From positions 992,001-1,056,000 of the forward strand of contig JANEZZ010001494.1 of assembly GCA_026122225.1 (NCBI GenBank): 64,000 bases of DNA, read 5' to 3'. The notes under the pieces are model-generated. The model was not told where the DNA came from and did not search any database. It saw only the letters and a program-made list of their open reading frames with translations. Below, piece after piece: positions 31,665 to 58,243 of the stretch. Made by a program: the position numbers and the translations under genes. Numbering within the stretch: position 1 is the stretch's first letter; the number at the start of each line of letters is the position of its first letter. This DNA is from Heloderma charlesbogerti. Taxonomy: Eukaryota; Chordata; Lepidosauria; Squamata; Helodermatidae.

Positions 31665-34144
31665 AGCTGGCAATCCAGGACTGCTCTCCAAACTCCACTA
31701 GAGTATGAAACATTCTTCTGTAGAACACGCAAGAGTATCTTTCTGGGGAGCTGCTTGTTCTGAGGCAACCACCAGTTTCGACTTAACACGTTTAAAAACT
31801 TAACATGCTTGTAATGGTGTAAGCGTTCATGGTCTGGAGTCCACTTCCTCAAGAATCTGAATGGGTGATTGTGGGCCAGTGATTCCCGCTCAGCCTAATA
31901 CACCTCACAGAGTTGTTACAAGGAAAGAATGAATTGCTGAGAACCATCGCACACCACCCCAACTCCACTGGAGGAAGAGTAGGTGGTGTATATAATTTTA
32001 CACTGTATAATTGGGCCACTGCACATTTACTCCTTAACAGCTCAGGGTCATGTGATCTATTTTTCCATCTCCACACTATTTAGCCCAATTTTTTTTAAAT
32101 GAACAAGGTGTAAGCTTCTAGCAAAAGCTAACCAGGGAACTGATTTAGCCCTACACTTCTTAGCTGTACTCCCAAGAGCTGCCTTTTCCAGGGCCAATCT
32201 GCTGACAGGAAAGCATGCTCAATATGGGCTACTGCAGAGGTAGGTGAGCCCCCTTGTAGGCTGGATTGTTCAGAGCACTTCGCTTCCTATTGCAAGAACA
32301 AGAACGAAAGCTGTATCTCTTTGGGAGGTCTTTATTTTTCCTCACTTTGTGCGCAAATAGTAACCCATCACTTAGTACAATCCAAGGGACAGACAGAAGC
32401 AGCAGCAGCAAAAATAAACACATTCAGGTCAAGCAAGAACGCTGTTCCAAAGTTCTCTGAGAAGCCCATATTGACATACGAAAGTTACCTTAATAGTACG
32501 AAATACCTCTCAGTGCAGAAGCAAACACACAAAAAAAGATTAGCTGCCCAAACTTCAATTGTCTCATTACTACTTCTTGTTGTTCAGACAACGAACGGGA
32601 AACTGTAGTGGCAAGGCAAAGCCATCTGGTACGACTTGGATTTAATGTGTGAAAAAATGAGCAAGACAGGCGGGCCTTGAGTAGCTGCAGGCCCTGTCAC
32701 GCCTCTCATAGCAGCCCTTGGATACAGACTGGGAGTGTGCCACTCACAATGGAGATAATCTGGGCATGGAATTATTCCAAGACACTCAAAAAGCTTGTGC
32801 CACGTATGCCCGCAACATAATATGTGAGGGTAACAAATAATGATCTTCAGCACTTTTCTGGCAAAGCCTCAATATCCCTATATTTCCTTTTCCGAAGGCT
32901 GGAACTGGGCCTGGCGGAAGACATACTGGTGCCACCAAGCACAGCATCCCTGCATCTTGTCCTCCTTTCTTACCCAGTAACATCCACTAACACAACACAT
33001 GTGATGGGATGATGTTGTGAGCTTCCCGGGTTCCACTTCATCCACTGCTGCTCAAGGAGCAGGGAAAACATGCAAATTAAGATGCCACATTATGGATTTT
33101 GTATTAGTCAAGGTCACTGGGAGAGGAGATGCAGGGCTGCTGTTTTCAGTGGCAGTCGTGGGTCTCCCATCGCATCTAGGGCTGGCCTGAACTGGCTATG
33201 TTATCTCTCATTCATCTTCCACTCAAGTGGCTGGAAATCCATTAATTACTGAGTAGCAATATTTAAACATAAACTGAAGATTATTATATATTCTATAACC
33301 TTGAGCACAATATAAAAGGCCTTCCGATACAGTACTAATTGCAAATTATATATTTGGTGTCTGTCTAGACAGAAAAGCTGCATCAACATTCCTGTCACAA
33401 TCTGTAGCAGACAAAAATCAATTTGTGTTAACTAATCTTCACTGATGAGTGCTAGAGCAGGTAATAGGTGATGTGTAGAGAAACTGGTCTAATAGGATGT
33501 GTGGTCAAGTTTTACAGTATCCCTTCAGCCCCCCAAAGTTGGGTATCTTGCAATTTATATACAATAGTTGAAACTTATTTAGTTTTTCCAGTTTCAAGTC
33601 TTTATTCAATGCTTTTGAAGGACAGGTTTCAGGTGCCAGGAACAGAGGGAAAGTACTTCTTTATGGCAAATTTGCTAGCCAGCTAAATAAAGGTCTTTTG
33701 CTTTAGAAAAATATCTTGTGCTATTTGAAGGTGGAAAAGCCTCCTGCATTCCTTACGGATAGCAGGCAGCTAAAACAGAGAGCCTCATTTAAAGTTGCTG
33801 TGATAAAAATCATACTTCCATTTCTCTGGGGGACTTAACATCAAGTGTTTCCAGAAAGTAGGACTCAGAATGGAAGGTGGTTGACCATTTCATGCAATAC
33901 CTGCTAAAAGGAATTTCTATAAAGAGTGTGCAATATAATAAATAGAACAAAACACTTGGAAAATGTCCACCAGGAGCAGGCACAAGAATAATTGCATCCA
34001 TCTGGGCTGGATTTATTAACAAAGAGGGCCCCTGTCTAAACGTTTGCTTTCCTCTAGAGAATGGATATGAATTGCAGACAGCTAATGCGCTTTAGTAGCA
34101 GCATCCATCAGGAACAACTGAAACCAGTGAGATACGAAAAGGCT
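31665..34144. other. Convergent 3' region between ACSBG1 and IDH3A
   Basis: The two stop codons face each other across 2480 bp that must hold both 3' UTRs. Plus-strand AATAAA hexamers lie at 32413-32418 and 33686-33691; minus-strand hexamers lie at 33606-33601 and overlapping the IDH3A stop. The interval is AT-rich and unusually poor in recognisable repeats for this window, as expected if much of it is UTR. Actual ends cannot be assigned from sequence alone. Confidence 0.6.
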
Positions 34145-50663
<16,519 letters not shown>

Positions 50664-50935
50664 GGCGGGGGCGGGGCCCGGCGCGCCGCTCGGCCCTCTG
50701 CGGCCCCTTCCCGGGCGGGCGGTCCGGCGGGCCCCGAGGGAGAGGGTGAGGGTGCGGCCGCGGCCTCCTCGCCGTCCCCGTCGCTCCCGCGCCGGCGCCG
50801 CGCTCGCCTCTCCGCGCCGGCCAATCCCAGCGGGCGGCCTGGCCCGCACTGGCAGCGGATTGGCGGCGGCCGCGGAGCCCCGCCCCGCCGGCGCCAGGCC
50901 CCGCCCCCTCCCTAGGGCGGGGCCCGCGCGGGAGG

Positions 50936-50962
50936 TCTCGCTCGCTCGCTCGCTCGCTCGCG
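50936..50962. repeat. (CTCG)n tetranucleotide repeat in the CpG island
   Basis: About six CTCG units lie about 275-300 bp upstream of the IDH3A start codon, within the predicted promoter. Each unit has one CpG, so length variation changes CpG content. Confidence 0.9.
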
Positions 50963-51544
50963 CGGGGCGGCTCTCGCAGCAGCCGCGCAGGCGCGCCGGG
51001 GACGCGGGCGGGCGCCGCTGCCGGCAGCAGTGGGTCGGCGCGATGCCGGCCGGCGAGCGGGCGCGCTCCTGCGGCGCCGGAATCCGTCGGGCGCGTTCTC
51101 TGATATCCCGACGTCCGCAGGGGATGCAGAGGAAAGCGGATTTCCCCGCCATGAGCAGCCTCCCCCGAGCCGCCTGCCCCGCTTCGGCGCCCTTTTGTTT
51201 ACGGGAGGGGCTTCTTGTGTCGCTGGAAGGGTTGCCGGGTGTGTTCTGTTTTTTTGTAATGATTTTAATGCAAACTAGGAAAAAACGGTGCTGCTTTCGT
51301 GACAGACGCAACCTCATAAATTGTATTTTGTCGCCGTGCTAGGCTCACCTGCGCTTTATATGGATTTCGCTGGTCTGTGGCCGTAACAAATAATGGAAGG
51401 AGTCATCGTTACGGCCGTCGTCATCGTTATGGATGCGGCATAAATTGGATTTATTAGCGTCATTATTATTGATGCTGCATAAATTAAATGCATCATCATC
51501 GTTATTTATGACGCATAATTAGATTTTTTCTTCGCTTGCCCATT

Positions 51545-51875
51545 CATAAAATGGTGTTCGTGGCCAGTCACAAAACACTCATTTCCCAGAAGGCAAATTA
51601 GTGAGGCTGAAAGAAAAATAACTTTCCCTAGAACCTAAGTAAAAGGCAGGGGTGGGGGCTGAGCTCCAAAGCAAAACCACTCTCCTGAACCCAAGTAAAG
51701 ATAGTGCTGGAGCAAAAGCCTTTGCTTTGCAGCATGGCAACCTCCCAGGTTTTTTTTTTTTTTTTAAAGAACCTTGAATAAAATAAAAATCAGGAGGGAC
51801 AGGAACTCTGGTGGGCGCCAAGAAAGGTGTCTGCTGGCACATTGGTGCCCAGAGTCATGACATTGGAGACCCCGG
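51545..51875 (+). repeat. Interspersed repeat shared with 548-950
   Basis: It is in the same orientation as 548-950: aaaatggtgttcgtggcca, ggggctgagctccaaagc and aataaaaatcaggagggaca. It lies between the CpG island and CIB2. Confidence 0.65.
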
Positions 51876-52960
51876 CATCATACACACGCATCCCCTGAGA
51901 CCTACCTCTGCGTGGAGGTGAGGGAGAGAAAGGCCAGCCCTTTTCCCAAAGATCCTGTATCAAGAAGCAATTGGCTATTTAGTTTGGATGTGGTAACATA
52001 TTGCCAGGATATTAATACTATTTTGTTGGGCAGGTATTTCCGCAGACAACCTACACCAATAGTTTTATTCATAAAAATCTGATGGGGAAACCCATAGCAG
52101 TATGTAAACAAAGGATTAACTGCACTACACACTGCAGATCAGAGAGGCCCTGGGTCATTAGTCCTGTATGTTTCCCAACAATGTTTATCCAAGGCACTCT
52201 TTGTAAAAAAAAAAGAAAAAGGGGGGGGGTTGATTTGCTGTTCACAAACTTTTATCTGACCATGTAATCTACACGTAATCGACAGGCAATCTGCTGGAAC
52301 TTCTGCAAACCGTTCAAAATGAAGTAAGCTGAAGTGGTGCATGTGATGAAACACTTGCACTGATAAGGCTGTGCTGATTGGGATCTCTGCCCACAGACAT
52401 TGGCTGATTGAATATGGGGAACTTATCTTGCTTAGAAAAATACTGCAAAACGGCCAGAATGACCAGTCAAATGTCCTTTGGTACTCTCCAACTGCAGTCT
52501 TAGGCACGCATACTTGGGAGTAAGTGTGAACTCAGTGGGACTTCTGAGTAAACAAGTCGAGCATACTTCAGGCATGCAGCTTGGGCATCAAAGATGATGT
52601 AACATACTGGTGGTTATTAAAATAATGTTCAATTAGATTTTTTTTTAAAAAATGGAATCATTAAGCATCTTTCCAAGAGGGTAGTAAGTCAGATATCTGC
52701 TTGCACAGAAGATGACCGAGTCTTCCAGCCAGGCAGGGTGGAAGTGTAGTAGCTTCTCATTTGCCCTGTATGTATAGCCTAACACAGTAAAGCACATTCC
52801 GGTGCTGAATACCCCTGATAGGGTAGGAGAGACATGGCTCTTGCAAGCTGTTGCTGATTGGACTGCAGCACTCTGCAGGTTTTCTGCACAACAGCTTTTG
52901 AACTGGAGCAATGGATCTGAGTCATGAGAATTCTGAATTTTGGCAGCTATACCCTTAAAG

Positions 52961-53079
52961 CAGGCATGGGGAACCTGTAGGCCTCCCTTATCCCTGATCA
53001 TTGGCCATGCTTGCTGGGGCTGTTGGGAGTTGGAGTCCAACAACATCTGGAGAACCAGAGGTTCCCTACCCTGCCTTAA
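52961..53079. repeat. Hairpin repeat, family A
   Basis: Contains gcatggggaacctgtaggcc and attggccatgcttgctgggg ctgttgggagttggagtcca. The left arm is eroded. Confidence 0.72.
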
Positions 53080-53164
53080 AGGTTCACAACCACTTTTAAT
53101 TAACTCCAATTCTGCTTGGGAAGAGGAACATAGAACTGGGACATCACTCCAAGTGTGGTTATTA

Positions 53165-53268
53165 GTTGTTGTTGCTGTTCAGTTGTTAAGTCATGTCTGA
53201 CTCTTCGTGACCCCATGGACCATAGCACGCCAGGCCTTCCTGTCCTCCGCTCTCTCCCGGAGTGTGCC
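53165..53268 (-). mobile_element. BovB LINE 3' tail fragment (about 100 bp)
   Basis: The plus strand reads gttgttgctgttcagttg followed by a sequence complementary to the terminal 100 bp of the two other BovB copies (gactcttcgtgaccccatgg, then ccggag). It abuts a CR1 fragment at 53270. Confidence 0.88.
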
Positions 53269-53269
53269 G

Positions 53270-53740
53270 GTTATTAGTACAGCTGGAGTAATGTATCCAG
53301 TTCTGGGTGCCATATATCACGAAGGACACTGACAAGCTATAGCTTGTCTAGAGAAGAGTGATGAGAGTGGTGAGGAGTCTTGAAATCAAGTCCTAAGATG
53401 AATGGGTGAAAGACCTGGGTATGTTTATCCTGGAGAAGAGAAGATTAAGAGGAGACATGATAGAGGTCTTCAAATACCTAAAGAGCCGTCACACAGAAGA
53501 TGGAGTAGACTTGTTCTTGTGGCTCCAGACTAGAACCATGAGATGGAAGTGGCAAGGAAGCAGAGTTCGGCTAACTTTTAGGAGAAACTTCTGGTGGAGC
53601 TGTTTGACAGCAGAACATACTACCTTCAGAGGGCTGTCCTCTGCTGTGGGCTAGGGAGCCATCTGTCAAGGATGCTGTAGATTCCTGCACTGAAGAAGAG
53701 GTTGAGCTAGATGATGTCCAGCTCCAAAATTTGATTCTGA
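53270..53740 (+). mobile_element. CR1 LINE fragment, plus orientation
   Basis: The translation contains KDLGMFILEKRRLRGDMIEV FKYLKS, a degraded CR1 ORF2 C-terminus; upstream, the cagttctgggtgcca phrase is also CR1-like. It is opposite in orientation to the CR1 copy at 53790-54460. Confidence 0.75.
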
Positions 53741-53789
53741 TTAGCAGCACTGGATAGGCCTAAGGCTTTTCTCCTTTAAGTTATAAGAA

Positions 53790-54460
53790 TATAAGAAGAA
53801 CCATGCTGGTTCAGACCAAGGTTCCATCTAATCCAGGTTTCCGTTCAAACAGTGGTCAATGAGATATCGACCAGGAACCCACATGCAGGACACAAGTGCA
53901 ACAGCACCCTCCCGCCCATGTTTCCCAGCAACTGGCGTACATAGGCATACTGCCTTTGATACTGGAGGTAGCACATAGCCATCAGGACTAGTAGCCACTG
54001 ATATCCTGTTCCTCCAGGAATTTATCTAACCCCCTTTTAAAGCCATCCAAATTGGTGGCTATCACTACATCTTGTGGTAGCAAATTCCATAGTTTAACCA
54101 TGTGCTGTGGGAAGAAGCCCTTCCTTTCATCTGTCCTGAATCTCCCACCTATGAGCTTCATGGGATCACCTCAGTGGGGTTCTAGTATTATGAGAGAGGG
54201 AGAAAAATGTCTCCCTATCCACATTCTCCACACCATGCATAATTGTGTAAACCTCTCTCATGTCTCCCTTCACCCTCCTTTTTTCCAGGCAAAACAATCC
54301 CAGCTGCTGTAACCTTCTCTCATAGAGGAGATGCTCCAGCTGCTGGATCATTTTAGTTGCTCTTTCTTGCACTTTTCCCAGCTCTACAGTATCTTTTCTT
54401 TAGGTGTGGTGACCAGAACTGTACACAGTATTCCAAGTGTGGCTGCACCATAGATTTGTA
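53790..54460 (-). mobile_element. CR1 LINE 3' region
   Basis: The minus strand encodes the CR1 ORF2 C-terminus (MIQQLEHLLYERRLQQLGLF, CLEKRRVKGDMREVY). The 3' part (53800-54170) has the well-known CR1-like non-coding tail with phrases such as ccatgctggttcagacca and tggtggctatcactacatc. It is 5'-truncated and diverged. Confidence 0.85.
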
Positions 54461-56041
54461 TGGGGGCAGTGTGATATTGGCAGTTTTATTCTCTGTTCCT
54501 TTCCTGATTATGCCTAACATGGGAGTTTGCACACTGGGCTGACATCTTCACTGAGCTCCCAGCATTCCCCAGCCAGCTGTGGAATGCTGGGAGTAGTAAG
54601 ACTTTTGTCTGTCTAAACATGCACAGGATTGTGCCCTTGGAATGGGAAGAAAGTTGCATAGAAGTTGGGAAACCACCAAATGACTGGTGGTCAGGGGGAA
54701 AGAGGGGGGCCCAGGGAAGGAATCGCAGACGGCCAGATTTGGTCCCTGGCTTGAAGTTTCGCACCCTGAGATGGACTGTCTCAGTTTTTGAAATACTCAC
54801 TGGGCAACCCTAGTGTCACACTCAGATTTGTCTCCTTCCTGTGGTATTCTTAAAGGACCAGGAGGCTCTGACGGGTTCAGGCCTTTTCCCTCTCTAACAA
54901 CGGCAGCAAATAAGGACACAACACTGTTTTCAAAGCCACACGGCTTCTCGTTGGACAGGTAATCATAAGCGTAAAGGGACCCAAACGCACCAGACTATCA
55001 TTCTATTAACCGACTAGGAATTTACACCAGGAACTGGATTTGCTCTCTTAAACCTCTCTCATTTTTCTTCTTATATCTGAACTTGCAGGCAGGGAGCTTG
55101 AAACAGATGTCTTCACCACTACCGGATTAGGTGTTCGCTTAGAGCCCTGTGTTTGGTGCTGCCAATGTAATTTTATTTCTTTGTAAAAGCAGCCAGACAC
55201 CCCTCCTGATTTGGATTAGGGCCATGGCATGGGGTGGTGGGGAAGGGAGGTCTAACCCATTCCTCCCCACACTGTGGTTTCGATCCAGATCACTCCGCTC
55301 CAGCTGTTATTAACCACAGAGGGACACATGTGCCTACTGAAATAGCATGATGAAGGAATGGCGCTGTAACCTTTTGTGCAGGGCACAAACTAGTAAAATA
55401 GTCTGCAAAGAGCTTCCAGTGTCGTCATAACACATTTCAGATAGGTCTCGTACTGTGCTCTTTACCAGCAACATCTCCCCCCCCCCCGGGCTTTTGCTTA
55501 ACATCAGACCTGAAGAAGAGTTCTGTGAATCTCTCAAAAGCTAGTTCATTTCTTGGTGATGCTTGGTCCGAATAAAGAAAAGTATATAATACATCTGATA
55601 CTGTTCCTCGTCCGCTTAAAAAAGAAAGAAAAAGGAGATATTTACTGCCACCTCGTGGTTGAGTCCCTTTATTGCGTTATAGTAGGTGCAAAGAGGAGGG
55701 TCATGACAGATACGATTTCTCTGTGTGCATTGTTGATCAGAGGCAGCAGAAATGGTTCCTCCAGACACTGTATGCTCCTCGTCAGATTTGCAGTCTCCAG
55801 AGAAACCCTTCCGTTACACCCAAGAAACACACAGGGGATTAAAGGCAGCAGCTACTTTGGGTGATATTTGCACGGGATTTTAACCCTCTGGCTTCGCTAT
55901 ACCCAGACAGAAAGAGCAGCTCCAAGCCTTTCAATGCAGGCGTGGGGAAGTTGCATGCATGCTCTAAATGCCTGCAGGACGGAGAACTCCTGAGCCTTGC
56001 AATGGGATGCCTTTCCACACTGAGAGGATTCCTCCTTTAAG

Positions 56042-56092
56042 ATGGGTAATAAGCAGACGATATTTACAGATGAACAACTAGATGCCTATCAG
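56042..56092 (+). CDS. CIB2: CIB2 coding exon 1 (partial gene, runs off the window)
   Basis: CIB2 is a small EF-hand protein that binds calcium and integrin tails and is part of the hair-cell mechanotransduction complex with TMC1 (family knowledge). The exon encodes MGNKQTIFTDEQLDAYQ and ends at donor gtaagc. It differs from the human N-terminus, as I recall it, at two positions. Gly-2 followed by NKQT is a classical N-myristoylation context, implying membrane targeting. The second exon (DCTFFNKKDIL in human) was not found between 56093 and 64000, so intron 1 exceeds 7.9 kb and the EF hands lie outside the window. The gene points away from IDH3A. Confidence 0.95.
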
Positions 56093-56401
56093 GTAAGCAG
56101 CGTTTGTGCGACTGGGAAACAGCGATGTGCATGCATGCGAACAGGTGTGGACATGTCACCCTGTTTACATGGCTCGTGCCAGCATAGTTTAAGGTGCTTC
56201 AGTGCCGGAGGCAGAAAATCCAGAGGGTGCCCCTCCCCCAGGGAGGCAAATAAATAAATGAATGAAATGATTTTACACTTTGCTGCCTTTTAACGACAGA
56301 GCCCAGAATCTAAGCACTGAAGTCCTCACCTTGCCAAATAATGAGCTGGCCTTGGGTTTATGTTTCTAAATCCAGTTTGTTAATAGAGCCAATGATTTCA
56401 A

Positions 56402-56705
56402 AGGAGGCCCTTACCTGAATGACGGAGCACATGCTTTGTGCATTCCGCCCGTGATGCCTCCAGTTCAAATGATCTTATGCTGGGAAAGACCCCTGCCTGA
56501 GACCTTAGGGCAGCCTTCCCTAACCTGGTACCTTCCAGATGTGTTGGACTACAATGCTTATCCTCCCCAATGGGAGTTGTAATCCAGCACACCTGGAGGG
56601 TACTAGATTGGGGACGGCAGCCATTAGATAGCTGCTCCTTGATGGAGTGCAGAATACTGGGCTGGATGGATTAATGGTCTGACAACACTCTTCAAAGCAG
56701 CTTCC
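56402..56705 (+). mobile_element. tRNA-derived SINE, family 1, interrupted by a hairpin repeat
   Basis: Its head (gaatgacggagcacatgctt tgtgcattc) and tail (ctgggctggatggattaatg gtctgac...ggcagctt-like) are separated by the family A hairpin at 56510-56620, which therefore inserted later. Confidence 0.72.
56510..56620. repeat. Hairpin repeat, family A, nested in a SINE
   Basis: Arms gcagccttccctaacctggt accttccagatgtgttggac and ccagcacacctggagggtac tagattggggacgg. It interrupts the family 1 SINE at 56402-56705. Confidence 0.8.
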
Positions 56706-57330
56706 CGTGACTGTCCACTTGGCTTTGGGTGAACAGTACCGCCCTTTCCCTGGGATGTGGTCTAGATATTCAGGGATTCATTCAGTTTCAGTACAGCCCT
56801 ATTTCAGGAGTCCCAAAAACACTCTGTCTCCCCAGCCTGCCACATACCCCATGTTGAAGAAGGGATACCAGTCCCAGATTGCCTCCCTGAGAAGAGGGAA
56901 TATATGGGAAGGATTCCACCTGAAAGACCCAGAAAGGCCCTGAGCTTTTCGAAAAAGAAAAGATTGTGGAATGCTTTCAGCTTTTGTGCAGTTTCTCTAC
57001 CCCCTACCCCCATCCTAAAAAGGCTGCATTGACTCTCCTGAGGCTTTGTTACATGCAGCAAGAACTTTAAGCTGAACTGTGCTGATGTTTTTAGTGTTTT
57101 TGGCTCTATCCACTTATCCTTCAGCCCCGCCCATCACTGGAATGTGCCCCCACCCCAAGAGCGTCTCTGAAATGGATTTTGACCCTTGGGCTGAAAGAGG
57201 TTCAACCCCTTGAGGTAGAGGATGCCTAGTAGTTAGCAGCCATGAGGGATTAATGGCACCTCCATGTTCAGGAGTAGTATAGGTGTGATTACTGTGGCAC
57301 TGGAGAGCAAACAAGTCAGGGCTGTTCAAA

Positions 57331-57408
57331 GCAATTGGCCATGCTAGCTGGGGATGATGGGAGTTGTAGCCCAACACATCTGGAAGCCACTAGCCTGGGG
57401 AAGGCTGC
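57331..57408. repeat. Hairpin repeat, family A, right half
   Basis: Only the loop and right arm remain: attggccatgctagctgggg atgatgggagttgtagccca and acacatctggaagccactag. Confidence 0.7.
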
Positions 57409-57419
57409 TCTTTGCTGAC

Positions 57420-57775
57420 AGCTACCAGACCTCTAAGATCTCCTTCCCTCCAGCCCAGCTACTTGAGATCCTTTGCCTAAAGATGGCAGGAACGGAACCC
57501 AGGACCTTCTGCATGCAAAGCTGAGGTCAAGCTTCTCCTAGAGGACAGATTTTTCATTCCTGAACAGAAGACCCGTCTACATCCCGACTTGGACCACTGC
57601 TCCATGTTGCCCAGCACAGTGTACTCTGACTGTCAGTAGACCTCCAAGGTCTTGGGTAGAAGATACTTTCCCTGGGCCTGTGACTTAAGATTCCTGTGAC
57701 AATCCTGTGACAAGATTGACCCCAGGATTTTCTGCATCATGCAGAGGATGTGGTCTGCCACTGAGCCTATGCCTC
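57420..57775 (-). mobile_element. tRNA-derived SINE, family 1, minus fragments
   Basis: Reversed heads and bodies are visible (ggaacccaggaccttctgca tgcaaagc near 57495; ccaggattttctgcatcatg and gtctgccactgagcctatg near 57722-57770). It is probably two degraded copies side by side. Confidence 0.6.
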
Positions 57776-58181
57776 CCCCTCCACAAGTTGCCCACTCACC
57801 GGGCTTTTGAGTATCCTTACCTTGGAAGGGTTCCTCTCCCCAGCTGATGCTTCTCAAAGCTATGCACCTGGCCAGCCTTCAGGGAAAGGTGTGGTTCTTC
57901 CTGCCCCACAAGCAACCAATGGCGGGCACGGCTGGCCAGAGGCATTATGGTGCCTGAGAAAAAAGGCCAACGCCAATGGGAAAATGCAAAGGGAAGTCTG
58001 CCTCTTAGCATTAATTAACCCGAGGCAGAATCCAGCAGGAAGCTCCCCTAAAGCTGAACATCCTGGTGGATTGTGGGTCAGATCTGTTTCTCTCCCCTTG
58101 CCTCTGCTGCTCCTTACTGGCACCCCAAATCCCATGATTTGTCCACTCCCACCAACAGAGAACTATTGTAAGCTGGAGGAC

Positions 58182-58185
58182 ACGG

Positions 58186-58241
<56 letters not shown>
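58182..58241. repeat. (CA)n microsatellite
   Basis: About 29 CA units with one interruption (caaacac) in CIB2 intron 1. Confidence 0.97.

Positions 58242-58243
<2 letters not shown>

Larger units (their letters stand above)
50664..56041. other. Divergent interval between IDH3A and CIB2
   Basis: The IDH3A and CIB2 start codons lie head to head about 5.4 kb apart. The IDH3A side is a CpG island. From 51370 to 51530 there is an ATC/ATT-rich low-complexity stretch. The rest holds an old repeat (51545-51875), a hairpin repeat (52961-53079), a BovB tail and two CR1 fragments. The 55870-56041 segment just before CIB2 has no CpG island or clear TATA box; it should contain the CIB2 5' UTR and possibly its promoter. 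Confidence 0.5.

Noticed and set aside
54166..54372. Minus-strand 68-codon frame as a host gene
   Set aside because: It is the C-terminal end of CR1 LINE ORF2, truncated.
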